A stretch of DNA of 64,000 nt from Symsagittifera roscoffensis (lineage: Eukaryota > Xenacoelomorpha > Acoela > Convolutidae): contig NC_087062.1 of the NCBI RefSeq assembly GCF_963678635.1, positions 8,910,670-8,974,669 of the forward strand. Reading direction: 5' to 3'. The stretch's first letter is position 1, and the number at the start of each line of letters is the position of its first letter. Shown in pieces: positions 56,501-64,000 of this stretch. The position numbers and the translations under genes were made by a program. Below the pieces are notes generated by a model. It was not told where the DNA came from, did not search any database, and saw only the letters and a program-made list of their open reading frames with translations.

Positions 56501-59500
56501 TTCGCAACAATTCCGATACACCACAAACTTCGCAATGCAAAATAGTGAGGAGAAAAAGAGAAGTCGAAACTTTTTTTTGCAAAATGAGTACTTGAACAAA
56601 AGAATATTTCACACCTTGGAAAAAAATCAAAAAAAATCTGAAAAAGCATTTAAGTGGAGTTTGGCTTCCTCTCAACAGAGGAATTTAACTGAACTTGAAA
56701 TAAAATCAGAAGCCAAAGTTCGAAAGATCAAATCTGATCGTGAACGACTTTGCCACAGAGGCGAAGCCGATCTTCGTGCCATTTCTGAAACCACATAAGC
56801 ATGAACCCAGCACTGCAAACACGCAGACAAATGAAAAAAGCCAAAAACAAAAAAATTATAGCTAAAAAGATGGGAAAAGTATAAAAGAACTAGGAAACCG
56901 AAATATATACTGAAAAACTGATTAAAGATTTGAAGCAAAAAATAGACCACGTTAAAGCGCTTTGAATTCCAAGAACTGGATGGACCCCGGATGGACCCTG
57001 TTATTGGGTCGGACCTCGTTAAACCGGAAACAAAACTTTGCATAAAAAGTTTTATGGCCAATTCCCCCTGAATCCCACAAAAGTCAATATTTTTTTCCTA
57101 TAATTAGAAGCGGTGCCATATAGGATGATCCTGCCGATTTAACATAAGCCGAAAAAAATTGAGACAATTAGGTATTAATAAAATTAATCAAAACCAGAAT
57201 TTTACAAATTAGAAAACAACTTTCAATTTTAGTATAAACGGGTTTAATTTAAATAGAAACCATTCTTTAGAAATTAGATTGCTTAAAACGTGCAAAATAA
57301 TAAAAATTGCATTTGAAAAAAATGAGCCGACGGAAATTAGGGCGAAAGCCTGGAATCCAAAAAAAAATCTTTTTTTTTTCAATTTTAGTTCAAAAAAAAA
57401 TATTTAGTTCTTACAATGAATTACATTTTTTTTGAATTTTCAAGAAACTGAGCATGTCAGCGCAGCCTTCACTTGGAACTATCAGCAGCAACTTGTCACA
57501 AAAACTGTGCACGGAAAAAAAGTTTTGTTTCCGATGGCTAGTTTAGTTCGTTTAAAAGTTTAGTTCCCGAAGTATTGCAAAAGTGCGTAAAAAGATACAA
57601 AACGCGATATTAAAAGGTTGCTCCACAAATTTCTAAATGAAATTGCAACAAAACTGTCATTAACATTAAACGATGAGCATCATGTGTATGGTTTCAGTCC
57701 ATGGCATGCAGTGTGCCTGTTGCACTTTGATATACGCATGTTGTTTGTCTCTTACTGATTTGATTGACATCCACGCAGGTGCGAGAGAACAGACCAGGTC
57801 CGATGGTGCTCAATGTTCCAACGAGACTACCATTCTGCCTCACCGCGTAGATGTCAGAACCATACTGAAATGAAATTACACAACTATTTGTTTTGCAAAA
57901 TAAACATCTGTTGTACCACTCCTTGAAAAGGGAGAAACCGTCTTGAAATATGGAACCTGTAATTTTTAGGACTGGAAAAACATGCTGATTTTGTTACAAA
58001 GTTAACCGAGTCAGCAATTTCCATGGTGGCATTAATTTACCATTATATTTCCATAGTGGCATTAAAATAACTGACTAGTTTCAATTAAGGAAAAAACAGG
58101 ATGCGAACTAACCCTGTATGGAACGGCAGCGGGATTGGAAGTTGGGGAGTTGACAGCGATCACTTGTCTAGAGTACTGATTGACATAAGAGTCGAACTGG
58201 TTGACAGTACTAACTGTCGGCACAGTTCGGAAGAAATTCCTTTCGGCATCTTTAATCAGAAAAGGAAAAAAAATTACATCGTCATTTGTACCAAAATTAC
58301 AAGAAGCTGAATAAAATTACTGTTGTCCTTCCACAGGCAGAAGAGGTTCGAATCCGTAGTCTCTGTCACCTCGTATTCAGAGTTGTCAGTCACCACTAAT
58401 TCTTTCCGCACGCAAGAAACTTCCTCGCTAAAAACAAACTTTTAATACTCCTAATAAGGTATACTTTAAAAAAGCTAACGTAGCCATCGCCAATGGACTG
58501 TTGAAAAACCGTTAGAAACCCAACATAAAAATTAAAGAAAAGGATTTATATCATTATCCAGTGAGAAAGCAAAAAACGAAGGACATGTTTTCAGGCTATT
58601 ACCGTTGTTGGTGATAGATTAAAGTATTTAAAATTTGTTTCAAAAGCCATATTTTTGACAAAAGAATAGTAAAATTTGAATTTTTGAATAGAATTTCATC
58701 TGAAAGATTAATGTTCTGAGAAAAATAGGTACAAGTATGATTGTTAGGTCTTAAATTGAGATGCGTGCCAAAGAAACATTTTCAGACCTTATAATCTTCA
58801 AATTCGAAACATTAGTTGTACCTATTATACTTGTACCAAAAAATTTTCTTATTAGCATGCACAATTAATTGAAACTGAAATGACTATATTATGCATGATA
58901 GTTCATAAATTTAATGCATGCACTATACTCAACTAGCTCTCAAAATTACCACCTCTTGTAAAATTTCACCCAACAAGCCGACAAAACATAAGCAGACAAT
59001 CTATAGGCCGACATTTTTTGGGAGAAGAATAATTGCAGTTTGAAGAAAAAACACAGTCTCTGGTCAGATTCAAACCCACGACCTTATCCGTCCAAGGCGT
59101 ATTCTCGACCTCCAGTCTAAGTGCCGGACATGCATAGAACTTTAAATCCATTTAGGGCCAAGATACAAGTGGTTCTGTTAAACCAGTTGTTAACTCAAAA
59201 ATAAGTCTATTGCGGTTTGATAACGCTTGCTTATCGCAAGCGTAAAGAAAAGTTGATAACGGGAAAAAGTCTAGTACCCGATTACAAGCCACTTGCTCTC
59301 GTGAAATGAATCGAAAAAATTGTACTTTTTGAAACGCTTAAATTATAGAACTGTGACATTGATAAGCTGCTTTGCGTCTGGACAAATAATGTTTTCTCAA
59401 CCGAATGTTAATTTAAGTCTGCAGACAATTTTCAGGCAATTTGCACGCAAATTATGGTCTAAATTCAGTTACTTTCGGATCGTCTAATTTGCTTTTGTTT

Positions 59501-59995
59501 TAATTTCTTAACCCCAATTAATTTCTACAATCATGGCGCTTTTTGCACAGCGAATAGTCAACTACTTCATTTATCAAAAGTCGCCATATTTTTCATTGCT
59601 GCAGTGTGACAATACTATTGCGAAAAAAGTACAACAAAGCACTGCCAAGAACTCCTGATAAGATCCCAGTCCATTGGTTCTTCGATGCACACAACAATTG
59701 TAGAGTCCATGAGCATTAAATTGAGAACACAATAGAGTTCAATAAGTGACAAAACTGTGTGGTTAAAAATTCAAGTAACTTAAAATGCTTACTTGATTCG
59801 CACGATGTTTGGCTCATCAAACACATTTCGGTCTTCCTCTGAGCAATCAGGGTCACAGAAGCAGTTGATGTCGCATCGTGTTTCGGTTAAATCACACAAA
59901 CAGTTATCACTGATGTTTTCATCTGTCTGCGTAAGAGCAGTAGGGCTGAGGAAAATGCAAACTAGGCATAGCAGCACTGCTTGCAAAAGTGACAT
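44294..59995 (-). CDS. TCTN: Tectonic (TCTN family), complete, 13 coding exons
   Basis: Seen: exons 59995-59793, 58427-58321, 58249-58113, 57864-57756, 52565-52438, 52332-52304, 52221-52130, 51497-51397, 51028-50885, 47501-47260, 47022-46842, 46095-45958 and 44542-44294 join through GT-AG introns without any phase conflict into 1,860 bases, 619 residues plus stop. Landmarks: signal peptide (1-23), C-x-C-D-L-T and C-D-x-N-C-x-C-D-P-D-C (32-51), ETTDS then [37 protein letters not shown] (583-588) and a hydrophobic tail (600-615). Several N-x-S/T sequons fit an extracytoplasmic domain. Known: human TCTN1-3 are about 590-700 residues; tectonics sit in the MKS/B9 complex at the ciliary transition zone and are needed for ciliogenesis and Hedgehog signalling. 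Which of TCTN1-3 it matches, or whether it predates their split, cannot be told here. Confidence 0.93.
44943..45420. repeat. GCGAAGC-family repeat related to 1733-2410
   Basis: Seen: CACAGAGGCAAAGCTGAATC opens it. AGGTCACTAAGCCGATAAAA and GGGAGTAAATCAAACACTAA match the sequence near 2260 and 2370. It lies in the last tectonic intron (44543-45957); no exon is seen in that intron. Confidence 0.5.
45958..46095 (-). CDS. TCTN: Tectonic exon 12
   Basis: Seen: acceptor GATTATTGCAG, 138 bases (46 codons), donor GTCAGT. Residues 492-537: [19 protein letters not shown] followed by SPQAKIVGA, the conserved N/S-P-Q-A-x-x-x-G motif of tectonics. Confidence 0.92.
46150..46570. repeat. Dispersed repeat shared with 37540-38000
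   Basis: Seen: CCCCCCCTAAATCCGCTACT and a block with GGTCGAC and CGAGAAA recur in the same order at 37690-37950. The GGGGGAGCGCGCGCTG block is inverted relative to 37545. It holds a 12-14 base C run and a GGTCGACC-type palindrome. It lies in the intron between tectonic exons 11 and 12. Confidence 0.5.
46842..47022 (-). CDS. TCTN: Tectonic exon 11
   Basis: Seen: acceptor GTTTGTTTGTCAG, 181 bases, donor GTATGA. Residues 431-491 with [19 protein letters not shown] and DWVSI, matching the C-x-x-LQ and A-x-FGN region of human tectonics. Confidence 0.9.
47260..47501 (-). CDS. TCTN: Tectonic exon 10
   Basis: Seen: acceptor GATGTATAG, 242 bases, donor GTTAGA. Residues 351-430 with the conserved S-G-N-P-G-F, a V-V-V-V strand, AQCG and [10 protein letters not shown]. 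Two nearer GT sites (GTAACG, GTGCCA) were passed over: the first breaks phase, and the second keeps phase but would remove the conserved Cys after SG. Confidence 0.85.
48683..49556. repeat. CTTGC/CTGCC degenerate low-complexity tract
   Basis: Seen: nearly 0.9 kb built of CCTTG, CTGCC and CTTGCG words with no fixed period. Its C:G strand bias and GC content are far above the surroundings. All long frames here follow from the word repeat (Leu-Ala-Pro-Cys) and are not genes. It lies in tectonic intron 9; the transcript strand is G-rich (GGCAAGGCA). Confidence 0.9.
49783..50130. repeat. GCGAAGC-family element in tectonic intron 9
   Basis: Seen: AAAGGCGGAGCTGCGCAAAC opens it. On the minus strand GTGGCTGAGTGCTCTG and AGGTCGCAGGATCGAAACGC form A-box- and B-box-like parts (about 49875-49945). 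It closes with AACTAATACACTACGCTCAC. A clear example that the family includes a tRNA-related promoter. Confidence 0.6.
50885..51028 (-). CDS. TCTN: Tectonic exon 9
   Basis: Seen: acceptor AATGTGTGTTCAG, 144 bases, donor GTTTGT. Residues 303-350, alternating hydrophobic strands ([18 protein letters not shown]) typical of the tectonic beta-rich domain. The donor is less typical than the others; it is set by phase and by the following GNPGF motif. Confidence 0.85.
51397..51497 (-). CDS. TCTN: Tectonic exon 8
   Basis: Seen: acceptor TTTGTCTGTTAG, 101 bases, donor GTCAGT. Residues 269-302 with ECDEALNSV, sequon N-I-S, and CSNIVKD joining to VTYKV. An alternative donor (GTAACA) 20 bases earlier gives the wrong phase and is not used in the model. 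Confidence 0.85.
51580..51692. repeat. 31-base inverted repeat with 51-base loop
   Basis: Seen: arms 51580-51610 and 51662-51692 share GGACA and AAGCCGACGGGACTT in inverted form with few mismatches. GGTAAAATCC-type words flank it on both sides in direct orientation. It lies in the intron between tectonic exons 7 and 8, a possible MITE. Confidence 0.8.
52130..52221 (-). CDS. TCTN: Tectonic exon 7
   Basis: Seen: acceptor TTTTTTTGCAG, 92 bases, donor GTATAG. Residues 238-268 with [14 protein letters not shown], sequon N-L-T and a VRCIRI strand. Confidence 0.88.
52304..52332 (-). CDS. TCTN: Tectonic exon 6, 29-base microexon
   Basis: Seen: acceptor CTTTCTCTTTAG, 29 bases, donor GTAAGT. Residues 229-237 (DTQFFSQVD). 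The strong splice sites and exact phase on both sides support it despite its size; without it the frame breaks. Confidence 0.85.
52438..52565 (-). CDS. TCTN: Tectonic exon 5
   Basis: Seen: acceptor AATATTTTAG, 128 bases, donor GTGAGA. Residues 186-228. The junction with exon 4 gives [14 protein letters not shown], which fits the family pattern of a hydrophobic strand and a Cys after C-x-x-V-N, so no exon is missing across the long intron. Confidence 0.9.
53101..53537. repeat. Fold-back 1: 140-base arms
   Basis: Seen: arm 53101-53240 (from TTCATGAAGAACAATTTACT to GGTCAGCCCTT) returns inverted at 53398-53537 with very few changes, separated by about 157 bases. Confidence 0.88.
53538..54409. 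repeat. Fold-back 2: ~280-base arms
   Basis: Seen: arm 53538-53855 returns inverted at about 54130-54409. Shared words include TCCTTTTAGCAAAGGAAAT, GATCGACTTCTTGTTTCGAA, TTTCCCAGCGAA, TCAATCAGGATTGCTC and TATAATATGCATGAAGGATC. The left arm carries an extra internal direct repeat of about 80 bases (53592-53650 and 53674-53730). The central part contains the 53863-54041 repeat. It directly abuts fold-back 1. Confidence 0.85.
55663..55962 (+). CDS. Small ORF with homeodomain-like C terminus, unclassified
   Basis: Seen: about 99 codons open to TAA. No ATG opens the frame at its 5' end; TCATTATTTTTCAG precedes it and could be an acceptor, so this may be a terminal exon. The last 40 residues read [14 protein letters not shown], then [13 protein letters not shown]. 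This follows homeodomain helices 2 and 3 (L34, L38, L40, I45, W48, F49 by homeodomain numbering), but the invariant N51 is Arg, and helix 1 lacks the usual L16 and F20 alignment. It lies on the opposite strand to the tectonic gene, in its longest intron. It may be a decayed homeobox exon, another helix-turn-helix protein or chance. Confidence 0.35.
   Translation: MITISYKKGHPSLVKKPKQLEKLLINSVLAKLLFRLTRANHMNRLPSDITLSNEIELRIRLFEIDIMSASGKSEVRKLNETLQLKHFQIEMWFFRKGAS
56054..56183 (+). other. Short peptide-coding stretch, GGTNNL motif
   Basis: Seen: ATG then 42 codons to a stop, GC-rich relative to its surroundings, ending [18 protein letters not shown] and IDRAG. ILGGTN-x-L resembles the GTND block of SGNH/GDSL esterases, also found in some CR1-type retrotransposon ORF1 proteins. 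Too short to classify; probably a transposon scrap. Confidence 0.15.
57756..57864 (-). CDS. TCTN: Tectonic exon 4
   Basis: Seen: acceptor AATTTCATTTCAG, 109 bases, donor GTAAGA. Residues 150-185, [12 protein letters not shown] then [15 protein letters not shown]. Followed by the 5.2-kb intron that holds the fold-back repeats and the homeodomain-like ORF. Confidence 0.9.
58113..58249 (-). CDS. TCTN: Tectonic exon 3
   Basis: Seen: acceptor TCTGATTAAAG, 137 bases, donor GTTAGT. Residues 104-149 with [18 protein letters not shown] and a Pro-Tyr-Arg end. Phase joins on both sides. The acceptor is weaker than its neighbours (purines near the AG). Confidence 0.85.
58321..58427 (-). CDS. TCTN: Tectonic exon 2
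   Basis: Seen: acceptor GTTTGTTTTTAG, 107 bases, donor GTAATT. Residues 68-103, including [12 protein letters not shown], the ETTDS motif and FCLW, which match the region after the cysteine cluster in tectonics. Confidence 0.9.
58428..59792. other. Tectonic intron 1
   Basis: Seen: AT-rich. Contains a tRNA-like segment (59045-59115) and near 59225-59240 the small palindrome GCTTGCTTATCGCAAGC. Nothing else recognised. Confidence 0.5.
59045..59115 (-). repeat. tRNA-like segment in tectonic intron 1
   Basis: Seen on the minus strand: GGTCGTGGGTTTGAATCTGA is a strong T-arm/B-box match, preceded by TACGCCTTGGACGGATAAGG like a tRNA anticodon arm. The 5' half (CTGGAGGTCGAGAATACG) does not make a clean D arm. 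It is a SINE head or tRNA pseudogene. Confidence 0.5.
59793..59995 (-). CDS. TCTN: Tectonic exon 1: signal peptide and cysteine motif
   Basis: Seen: ATG at 59995, residues 1-67, donor GTAAGC. A hydrophobic core ([14 protein letters not shown]) gives a signal peptide with likely cleavage around residues 20-23. C32, C34, C41, C45, C47 and C51 form the hallmark tectonic cluster. An upstream in-frame ATG (60025) exists, but an acceptor (ATTTATTTCAG) ends at 60002, six bases before the chosen ATG, which puts the earlier ATG in an intron or outron. Confidence 0.92.
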
Positions 59996-60012
59996 TATAC
60001 TCTGAAATAAAT
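59996..60012 (-). promoter_or_regulatory. Splice acceptor just before the tectonic start codon
   Basis: Seen: on the minus strand CATTTATTTCAG ends at 60002 and is followed by AGTATA and the ATG. A T-rich acceptor six bases before the start codon means a 5' UTR intron or a spliced-leader trans-splice site. No upstream non-coding exon could be recognised. Confidence 0.55.
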
Positions 60013-60474
60013 GATAAATTGTCACTTAAATTAACCAGCCGTATCGTTGGCTAGTACGAAAGGGTTCAGCGCCAGGAAACTATCAACTGTACTTTTTAAC
60101 GTCCTAACGTTCAGTGACAATTTAAATGTGGTTCAAGGGGAATTTCCTGTTCAAATAAGGAACGATTTACTGTTTGTATGCCGCCACCAAAAATCACCCA
60201 CCCTTGAACAAATTGGCTTTATTACTCTATAAAAAGGTCTCGGGATACCTAAAAGAAACAAAGCTAAAAAAAAGTGTCTCCAAATATCTTTTGAAACCAT
60301 TTTAAGATCCATTAGCACCGTTTGTGATACAATAAAATCTATCCATTAGAAGCATCCTGTTTGAGATAACCATATAAGGGCAACTAAAGAACGCTGCTAC
60401 TAAATCAAACTCATTCAGCAACATGAACAGTTCACATTCATCTTTTTGACAGTCAGGGGTAATTGCCAATTTCC

Positions 60475-60840
60475 TCATTTATTTTGAAAAAGTGTCACAC
60501 CTTCAAAGAAAATGAGACAAATTTTAGAACTTTGCAATTCCCCGCCCAAATTTAAATAAATATGTTCAATGAAAAATTTGTCATCAAAAAGGTCATGGCC
60601 GTCTGGCTCATATTCTTCGACTTCAAGAGGCGATAACTTCCCTGTTGTCTGCCTATCATTAGCATTTACAACTCTCACCACCCAGCTAAATTTATCTTTG
60701 TTTTAAATAAATGAAACTGCTTTCAAAGAATAATTTCGTGCTTACTGTCACCTTTTTCTCAGAAGTCGTCCCACTTTCTTCAAGTTTCGTTTCAGAGGTC
60801 CTGTTCATCAGGGAAAGAGTGGACTATTGTTTTAATAAAA
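60475..60840. other. Possible exon fragments upstream of tectonic, unclassified
   Basis: Seen on the minus strand: an ATG at about 60809 opens MNRTSETKLEESGTTSEK and meets a GTAAGC donor. Past an AG at about 60687 a second open piece reads VNANDRQTTGKLSPLEVEEY. The two do not join in phase, so no gene model is offered. They may be 5' UTR exon material of the tectonic gene or of another gene. Confidence 0.2.
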
Positions 60841-61067
60841 AATAATAAGTAAATTAACAAACCTGAAAAACAAAGATATAAATGCCGCACGGATAGAACA
60901 GGAATGTAGTTTACTGCCTCAAGGATGCAGCCGGCGTTACCACGTCACTTCACATTTCTTCTGAACCAACAATAGACCCACGTCATCACAGGTTAACTTC
61001 TGATCTGTAGGCCTCTGTCGACCAGCTCTTTCTTGGAGGTCCATTTCGTCATTCCAAAAACGATGCG

Positions 61068-61876
61068 TTATATTTCAGACGCCCATAGTTTGTCTAGTCT
61101 TGATTCGAAAACGTGTACACTCTCGCTTGATACTGTTTCGGGTAACGAGTTCCAGTCGTTGACGGCTGCAACTGTAAAGAAATTTTGTCTAGCAGTAGTT
61201 CTGGTCTTCTTGGTCACAATCTTGAAAGGGTTTCTTCTTGTGTCTCTTTCGTTGATTGTAAAAATCCTTCAGTCGCTGCTATATCGTATAAACCGGTCAG
61301 AACTTTGAAGACTTCAATCATTCTACCGCGTTTGCGTCTTTCCTCGAGTGTTGGTAGTTTCAAAATTTGAAGTCGCTTCGAGTAGCTGTATTTGCGTATT
61401 TCTGGAATAAGTTTTGTTTCGCGTCGCTGAACATTTTCCATCTTAATTTTGTCTTTTTTAAGGTATGGATTCCATGCCTGATTTGCATACTCCAGATGTG
61501 TTCTTACTAAGGCTTTGTATAGGGTCGTTAGAATTTCAGAGGTCAGTTTCACGAACGTTTTCTTAATTATCGCGACTATACTGTATGCCACTTTTGTCTT
61601 TATGGCGATGTGCTCACGGTATTGTAATAATGAATCAACGATAACTCCCAGATCTTTCTCTGATTCATTTTTGCTTAGTTGTTTTCCGCCATTTAAGGTA
61701 TAGTTCCGTTCAGATTGTTTCGTTCTTCCCTTTAGGGTGAGTGAATGACATTTTGTCAGACTGAACTTCATTAAACTGCCTTTAGCCCATTTGGAATTTT
61801 CATTCCGGTCAAATTGTAGTTTTTCCTCTTGAATCGCATCAGTAATTGATCTGAATAATTTGGCGTCATGTAACAT
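61068..61876 (-). mobile_element. Non-LTR retrotransposon reverse-transcriptase C-terminal fragment
   Basis: Seen: the frame begins at DAKLFRSI (the segment just after the catalytic F/YADD, whose upstream residues are replaced by MLH), and continues through W-x-x-x-x-MKFSLTKCH, DLGVIVDS, ALVRTHLEYANQAWNPYL, ENVQRR and TLEERRKRG. A one-base deletion in a T run near 61262 shifts the frame; the other frame carries NPFKIVTKKTRT and NDWNSLPE and stops at 61068. Known: this layout is that of CR1/Jockey-clade LINE ORF2. It is 5'-truncated at about 61876 and dead. No poly-A or microsatellite tail was identified with confidence. Confidence 0.88.
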
Positions 61877-62342
61877 TCGCCCGGAAGATACATATCGACG
61901 GAAAATGAAGCTAAGTTCTAAGACGACTGGCCAACGTCTAAACAGAGCTCTACATGCTTTTCACCGTCTCTACCAAGCCAGTACTTTCGGTGGTCTTTCT
62001 AACATCGGGTCGACAAAAACGTTACTGCTTTCGGCTTCGGTCAAAACGCGCAAAGTAACTAGATTACATGCAGAAATAAAGAGCTCATGTGTGGGTCTCA
62101 AAATCCCCAGACCACGTGATCACTCCTAAAATCAGGGCTACTACTATTTATTAAATTATTATTGTTTTTGTTCAGTAGATAAAAATCATCATCTCCATCG
62201 AAGATGGATCAACCCTTTTCCCTAACTCCTAGCTTCTCATCTTAGCAGAATGAATTCAGATGTTAATTAAATTCAACTCAGGACATGACAGGGAAGCTAA
62301 AAGTTTATGAAAAACACTATCAGTTCCAGTCCCGAGACCCCT

Positions 62343-62460
62343 CCGGATTCTCGAATCCGGGGAAATAAGACCTTTATCCTCCTCCCGGAAGGCTGTCTTC
62401 CACCCTTCACCGTTGTTCGCAACGGCCTTGCAACTATTGTAGCGACACAGTAGTTGCAAC
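62343..62460. repeat. Cluster of three short perfect hairpins
   Basis: Seen: CCGGATTC/GAATCCGG (62343-62360, 2-base loop), CGTTG-TTCG-CAACG (62411-62424) and TTGCAACTA/TAGTTGCAA (about 62429-62459). All are within 118 bases in a locally GC-richer stretch. Confidence 0.75.
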
Positions 62461-62789
62461 TCGGAACGGTCTCTGCTAACTCAGCAATTTGTCGTTGTTT
62501 TTCAATCACAATCTTCGTCGTTATCGCTATCGCAACTAATGTTGTTTTTGTGTTCTATTTCGGCTTTTCTGCCAAAATGGCCATTTCTGACGTTTCTCAG
62601 AAATATGACGTTATACTTCGAAAATTTAAAATTTCAAAATACCTGAATATCTTGACCTTCACCGTTTGACTAATCGTCCCAATAACTTTGTTAATCTCTT
62701 AAAACCGTCAATTCGGAAGGTTCGCTGCTAAAATTTCGAATCTGCTGAATCTGCATTTTGGCGCATTCTGGTCGAATGTCACATACTCG

Positions 62790-63096
62790 CCGGACAGTCC
62801 GGTCAATGTCCTAATTGAATCTCGCAATGTTCGTAAAATAGGTACAGTGCCATCGAACAGAACTTACGAAAAGCACGAAATCACTTTTACCCGCGTCACA
62901 TCACCTCACTGCAGAATATAAATGGCATCATACTACATCAGTATAGCCTTCAAATTTCTTCATTAATCTGCACATTGAGGATTTGACCTAAGACAAAAAA
63001 CACCTTTTCTGACTTCCAATGTCAATGTCCTGACTAAAAACTTTTTCTCCTAAATTTTTAGAGGATGTTGGTTTGCAGGACAGTCCTGCCAACCAA
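62790..63096. repeat. Two GGACAGTCC-centred palindromes
   Basis: Seen: CCGGACAGTCCGG (62790-62802) and a 29-base near-perfect palindrome at 63068-63096 (TTGGTTTGCAGGAC, A, GTCCTGCCAACCAA, one mismatch). Both share the core GGACAGTCC. The surrounding 62.7-63.6 kb has no supported gene. Confidence 0.8.
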
Positions 63097-63617
63097 CAAA
63101 CTAAAATTATCCTACTATGCTCCTTCCCTTCGGAAATCTTGCTTGTTATTGTCCTGAACATTAAAACTTAGAATTTCTGTGATTAGAAAGAACAATGAAA
63201 CAATCTCCCCCTTCAAGAGATTCTCCAAGTCTTTCATGTCACCACAAAGTGATCAGTCGTCCTCATTGATTAAAAACAATCATGCAGGCTGGAATATTTA
63301 AATATACTCTTCACTCAAGCCTTTCTAAATAAATATTAAGTGTCTCTAAAGCCACTTAACTAAAAATCAAAATGCAAATTTATAAATGCAACAATTTCTT
63401 TTATGTTCAAAACTCAACTAAATGTTTCAGTTTTCAATTACAACTTGGTTGCTTAGTCTCTCACTTGAGTTTTTTCACACACAAAACAATTCTGAGTTTT
63501 AACTTCTTCTTTTTCCGCATTTCTTTGTTTTTTTCTCTTTTCGTCGTTTAGAAGTTCTAAAACTTCTAAATTCTTCTAATTTTCCTTCTTTTTGCACCTT
63601 GTTCTTTCGACCATTCG

Positions 63618-64000
63618 TCAATGTTCTATCTCTTCCTCCTGTGATACTGACTCTGCACTTTCAGTTTCTGTGTCTTGCAACACATCATTAGCTATTCTGA
63701 CGCTGCTGTTGGAAGCAGTCCTCCAACACTTCTGCTCTTCTACCCTCTGTTTGCAACAACGTAGGGGATCCACGTTAGATTCTCTGTTCCTGCAGAAGCT
63801 GTTGTGGAGACACAACGTCACATTTCTCTCCAAATCTTCCTTCAACATCTCTGCCTTCTCCTTTCCACTACGTTCACTTGACCTGGAAATCCTTTTCACA
63901 GCGGTGGTTACTGCATTCCGATGAGTCACGAAAGCTCGCTTGAAAGCTCCTGCTCCAATGTCCAGCTGATATTCACTGTACACTCTGCCGTGCTTCGACT
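63618..64000 (-). CDS. Partial ORF at right edge, kinase-like glycine loop, unclassified
   Basis: Seen: open from the window edge to a stop at 63618 (about 127 codons). Near its start, YQLDIGAGAFKRAFVTHRN is followed by TTAVKRISR. Glycines around an aromatic, then A-V-K-R about 20 residues later, is the pattern of a protein-kinase or alpha-kinase ATP-binding loop. A basic, then charged middle (KEKAEMLKEDLERNV) and an acidic tail (TETESAESVSQEEEIEH) follow. No further kinase motif (HRD, DFG) occurs before the stop. Base composition is coding-like compared with its surroundings. It could be the last exon of a gene to the right, a truncated kinase-like protein or a transposon protein. Confidence 0.4.
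   Translation of the reverse strand, partial: SKHGRVYSEYQLDIGAGAFKRAFVTHRNAVTTAVKRISRSSERSGKEKAEMLKEDLERNVTLCLHNSFCRNRESNVDPLRCCKQRVEEQKCWRTASNSSVRIANDVLQDTETESAESVSQEEEIEH

Larger units (their letters stand above)
52566..57755. other. Tectonic intron 4, nested repeats and one unusual ORF
   Basis: Seen: 5.2 kb. 52670-52840 and 53863-54041 are direct repeats. 53101-53537 and 53538-54409 are two adjacent fold-backs. 54410-55640 holds a repeat tail ending GAGTCTGAACTACGTTCAC and otherwise nothing recognised. 55663-55962 is a homeodomain-like ORF on the plus strand. 56488-56800 is GCGAAGC-family sequence and the rest is AT-rich. Confidence 0.6.

Noticed and set aside
56672-57061. 129-codon minus-strand hydrophobic frame
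   Set aside because: Antisense of A-rich GCGAAGC-family sequence; Phe/Leu runs come from poly-A stretches.
60475-60681. Exon of an unknown gene joined to the GTAAGC-ended piece at 60747-60809
   Set aside because: The two pieces cannot be joined in phase by any AG tried, so I list them only as unclassified fragments.

Overview
The window reads as nuclear DNA of an invertebrate animal. It is AT-rich, with long introns full of repeats, short GC-rich exons bounded by GT-AG splice sites, and two conserved metazoan genes. The species cannot be named from the sequence. All gene models below were built by eye from splice sites, reading phase and family motifs.

Positions 1-38,422 (minus strand) hold the 5' part of a voltage-gated potassium channel gene of the Shaw/Kv3 (KCNC) type. 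Six exons join in frame (about 389 codons): a putative N-terminal exon (38,325-38,422), two exons for the T1 tetramerisation domain with an intact HX5CX20CC zinc motif, an S1 exon, an S2-S3 exon and an S4/S4-S5 exon. The pore and S6 exons lie beyond the left edge. The introns carry a tandem duplication of about 9.6 kb (21,783-31,347). Its left copy (15,192-21,774) has lost about 2.9 kb containing three exons and keeps only a broken relic of the first T1 exon. The 18-kb intron before the S4 exon also contains a nine-unit satellite array (7,547-12,730).

Positions 38,423-44,293 are intergenic and hold dispersed repeats and a tRNA-derived SINE. Positions 44,294-59,995 (minus strand) hold a complete tectonic (TCTN) gene: 13 coding exons that join in frame into 620 codons, from a signal peptide through the CDP-D-C cysteine cluster to a C-terminal membrane segment. 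Tectonics act at the ciliary transition zone. A strong splice acceptor lies six bases upstream of the chosen ATG, so there is either a 5' UTR intron or a spliced-leader acceptor. Its introns hold large fold-back repeats, a 0.9-kb CTTGCC-type low-complexity tract and a small intact ORF on the other strand with a homeodomain-like C-terminal half.

Positions 60,002-64,000 hold a 5'-truncated, frameshifted non-LTR retrotransposon reverse-transcriptase tail (61,068-61,876), a group of short perfect hairpins (62,343-63,096), and an unclassified minus-strand ORF running off the right edge that starts with a kinase-like glycine-rich loop.

The two genes point the same way and share no evident function. 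The most unusual structures are the partial tandem duplication in the channel gene, the opposed clusters of a 14-base motif next to the S1 exon, the nested fold-backs in the tectonic intron, and the homeodomain-like and kinase-like ORFs.
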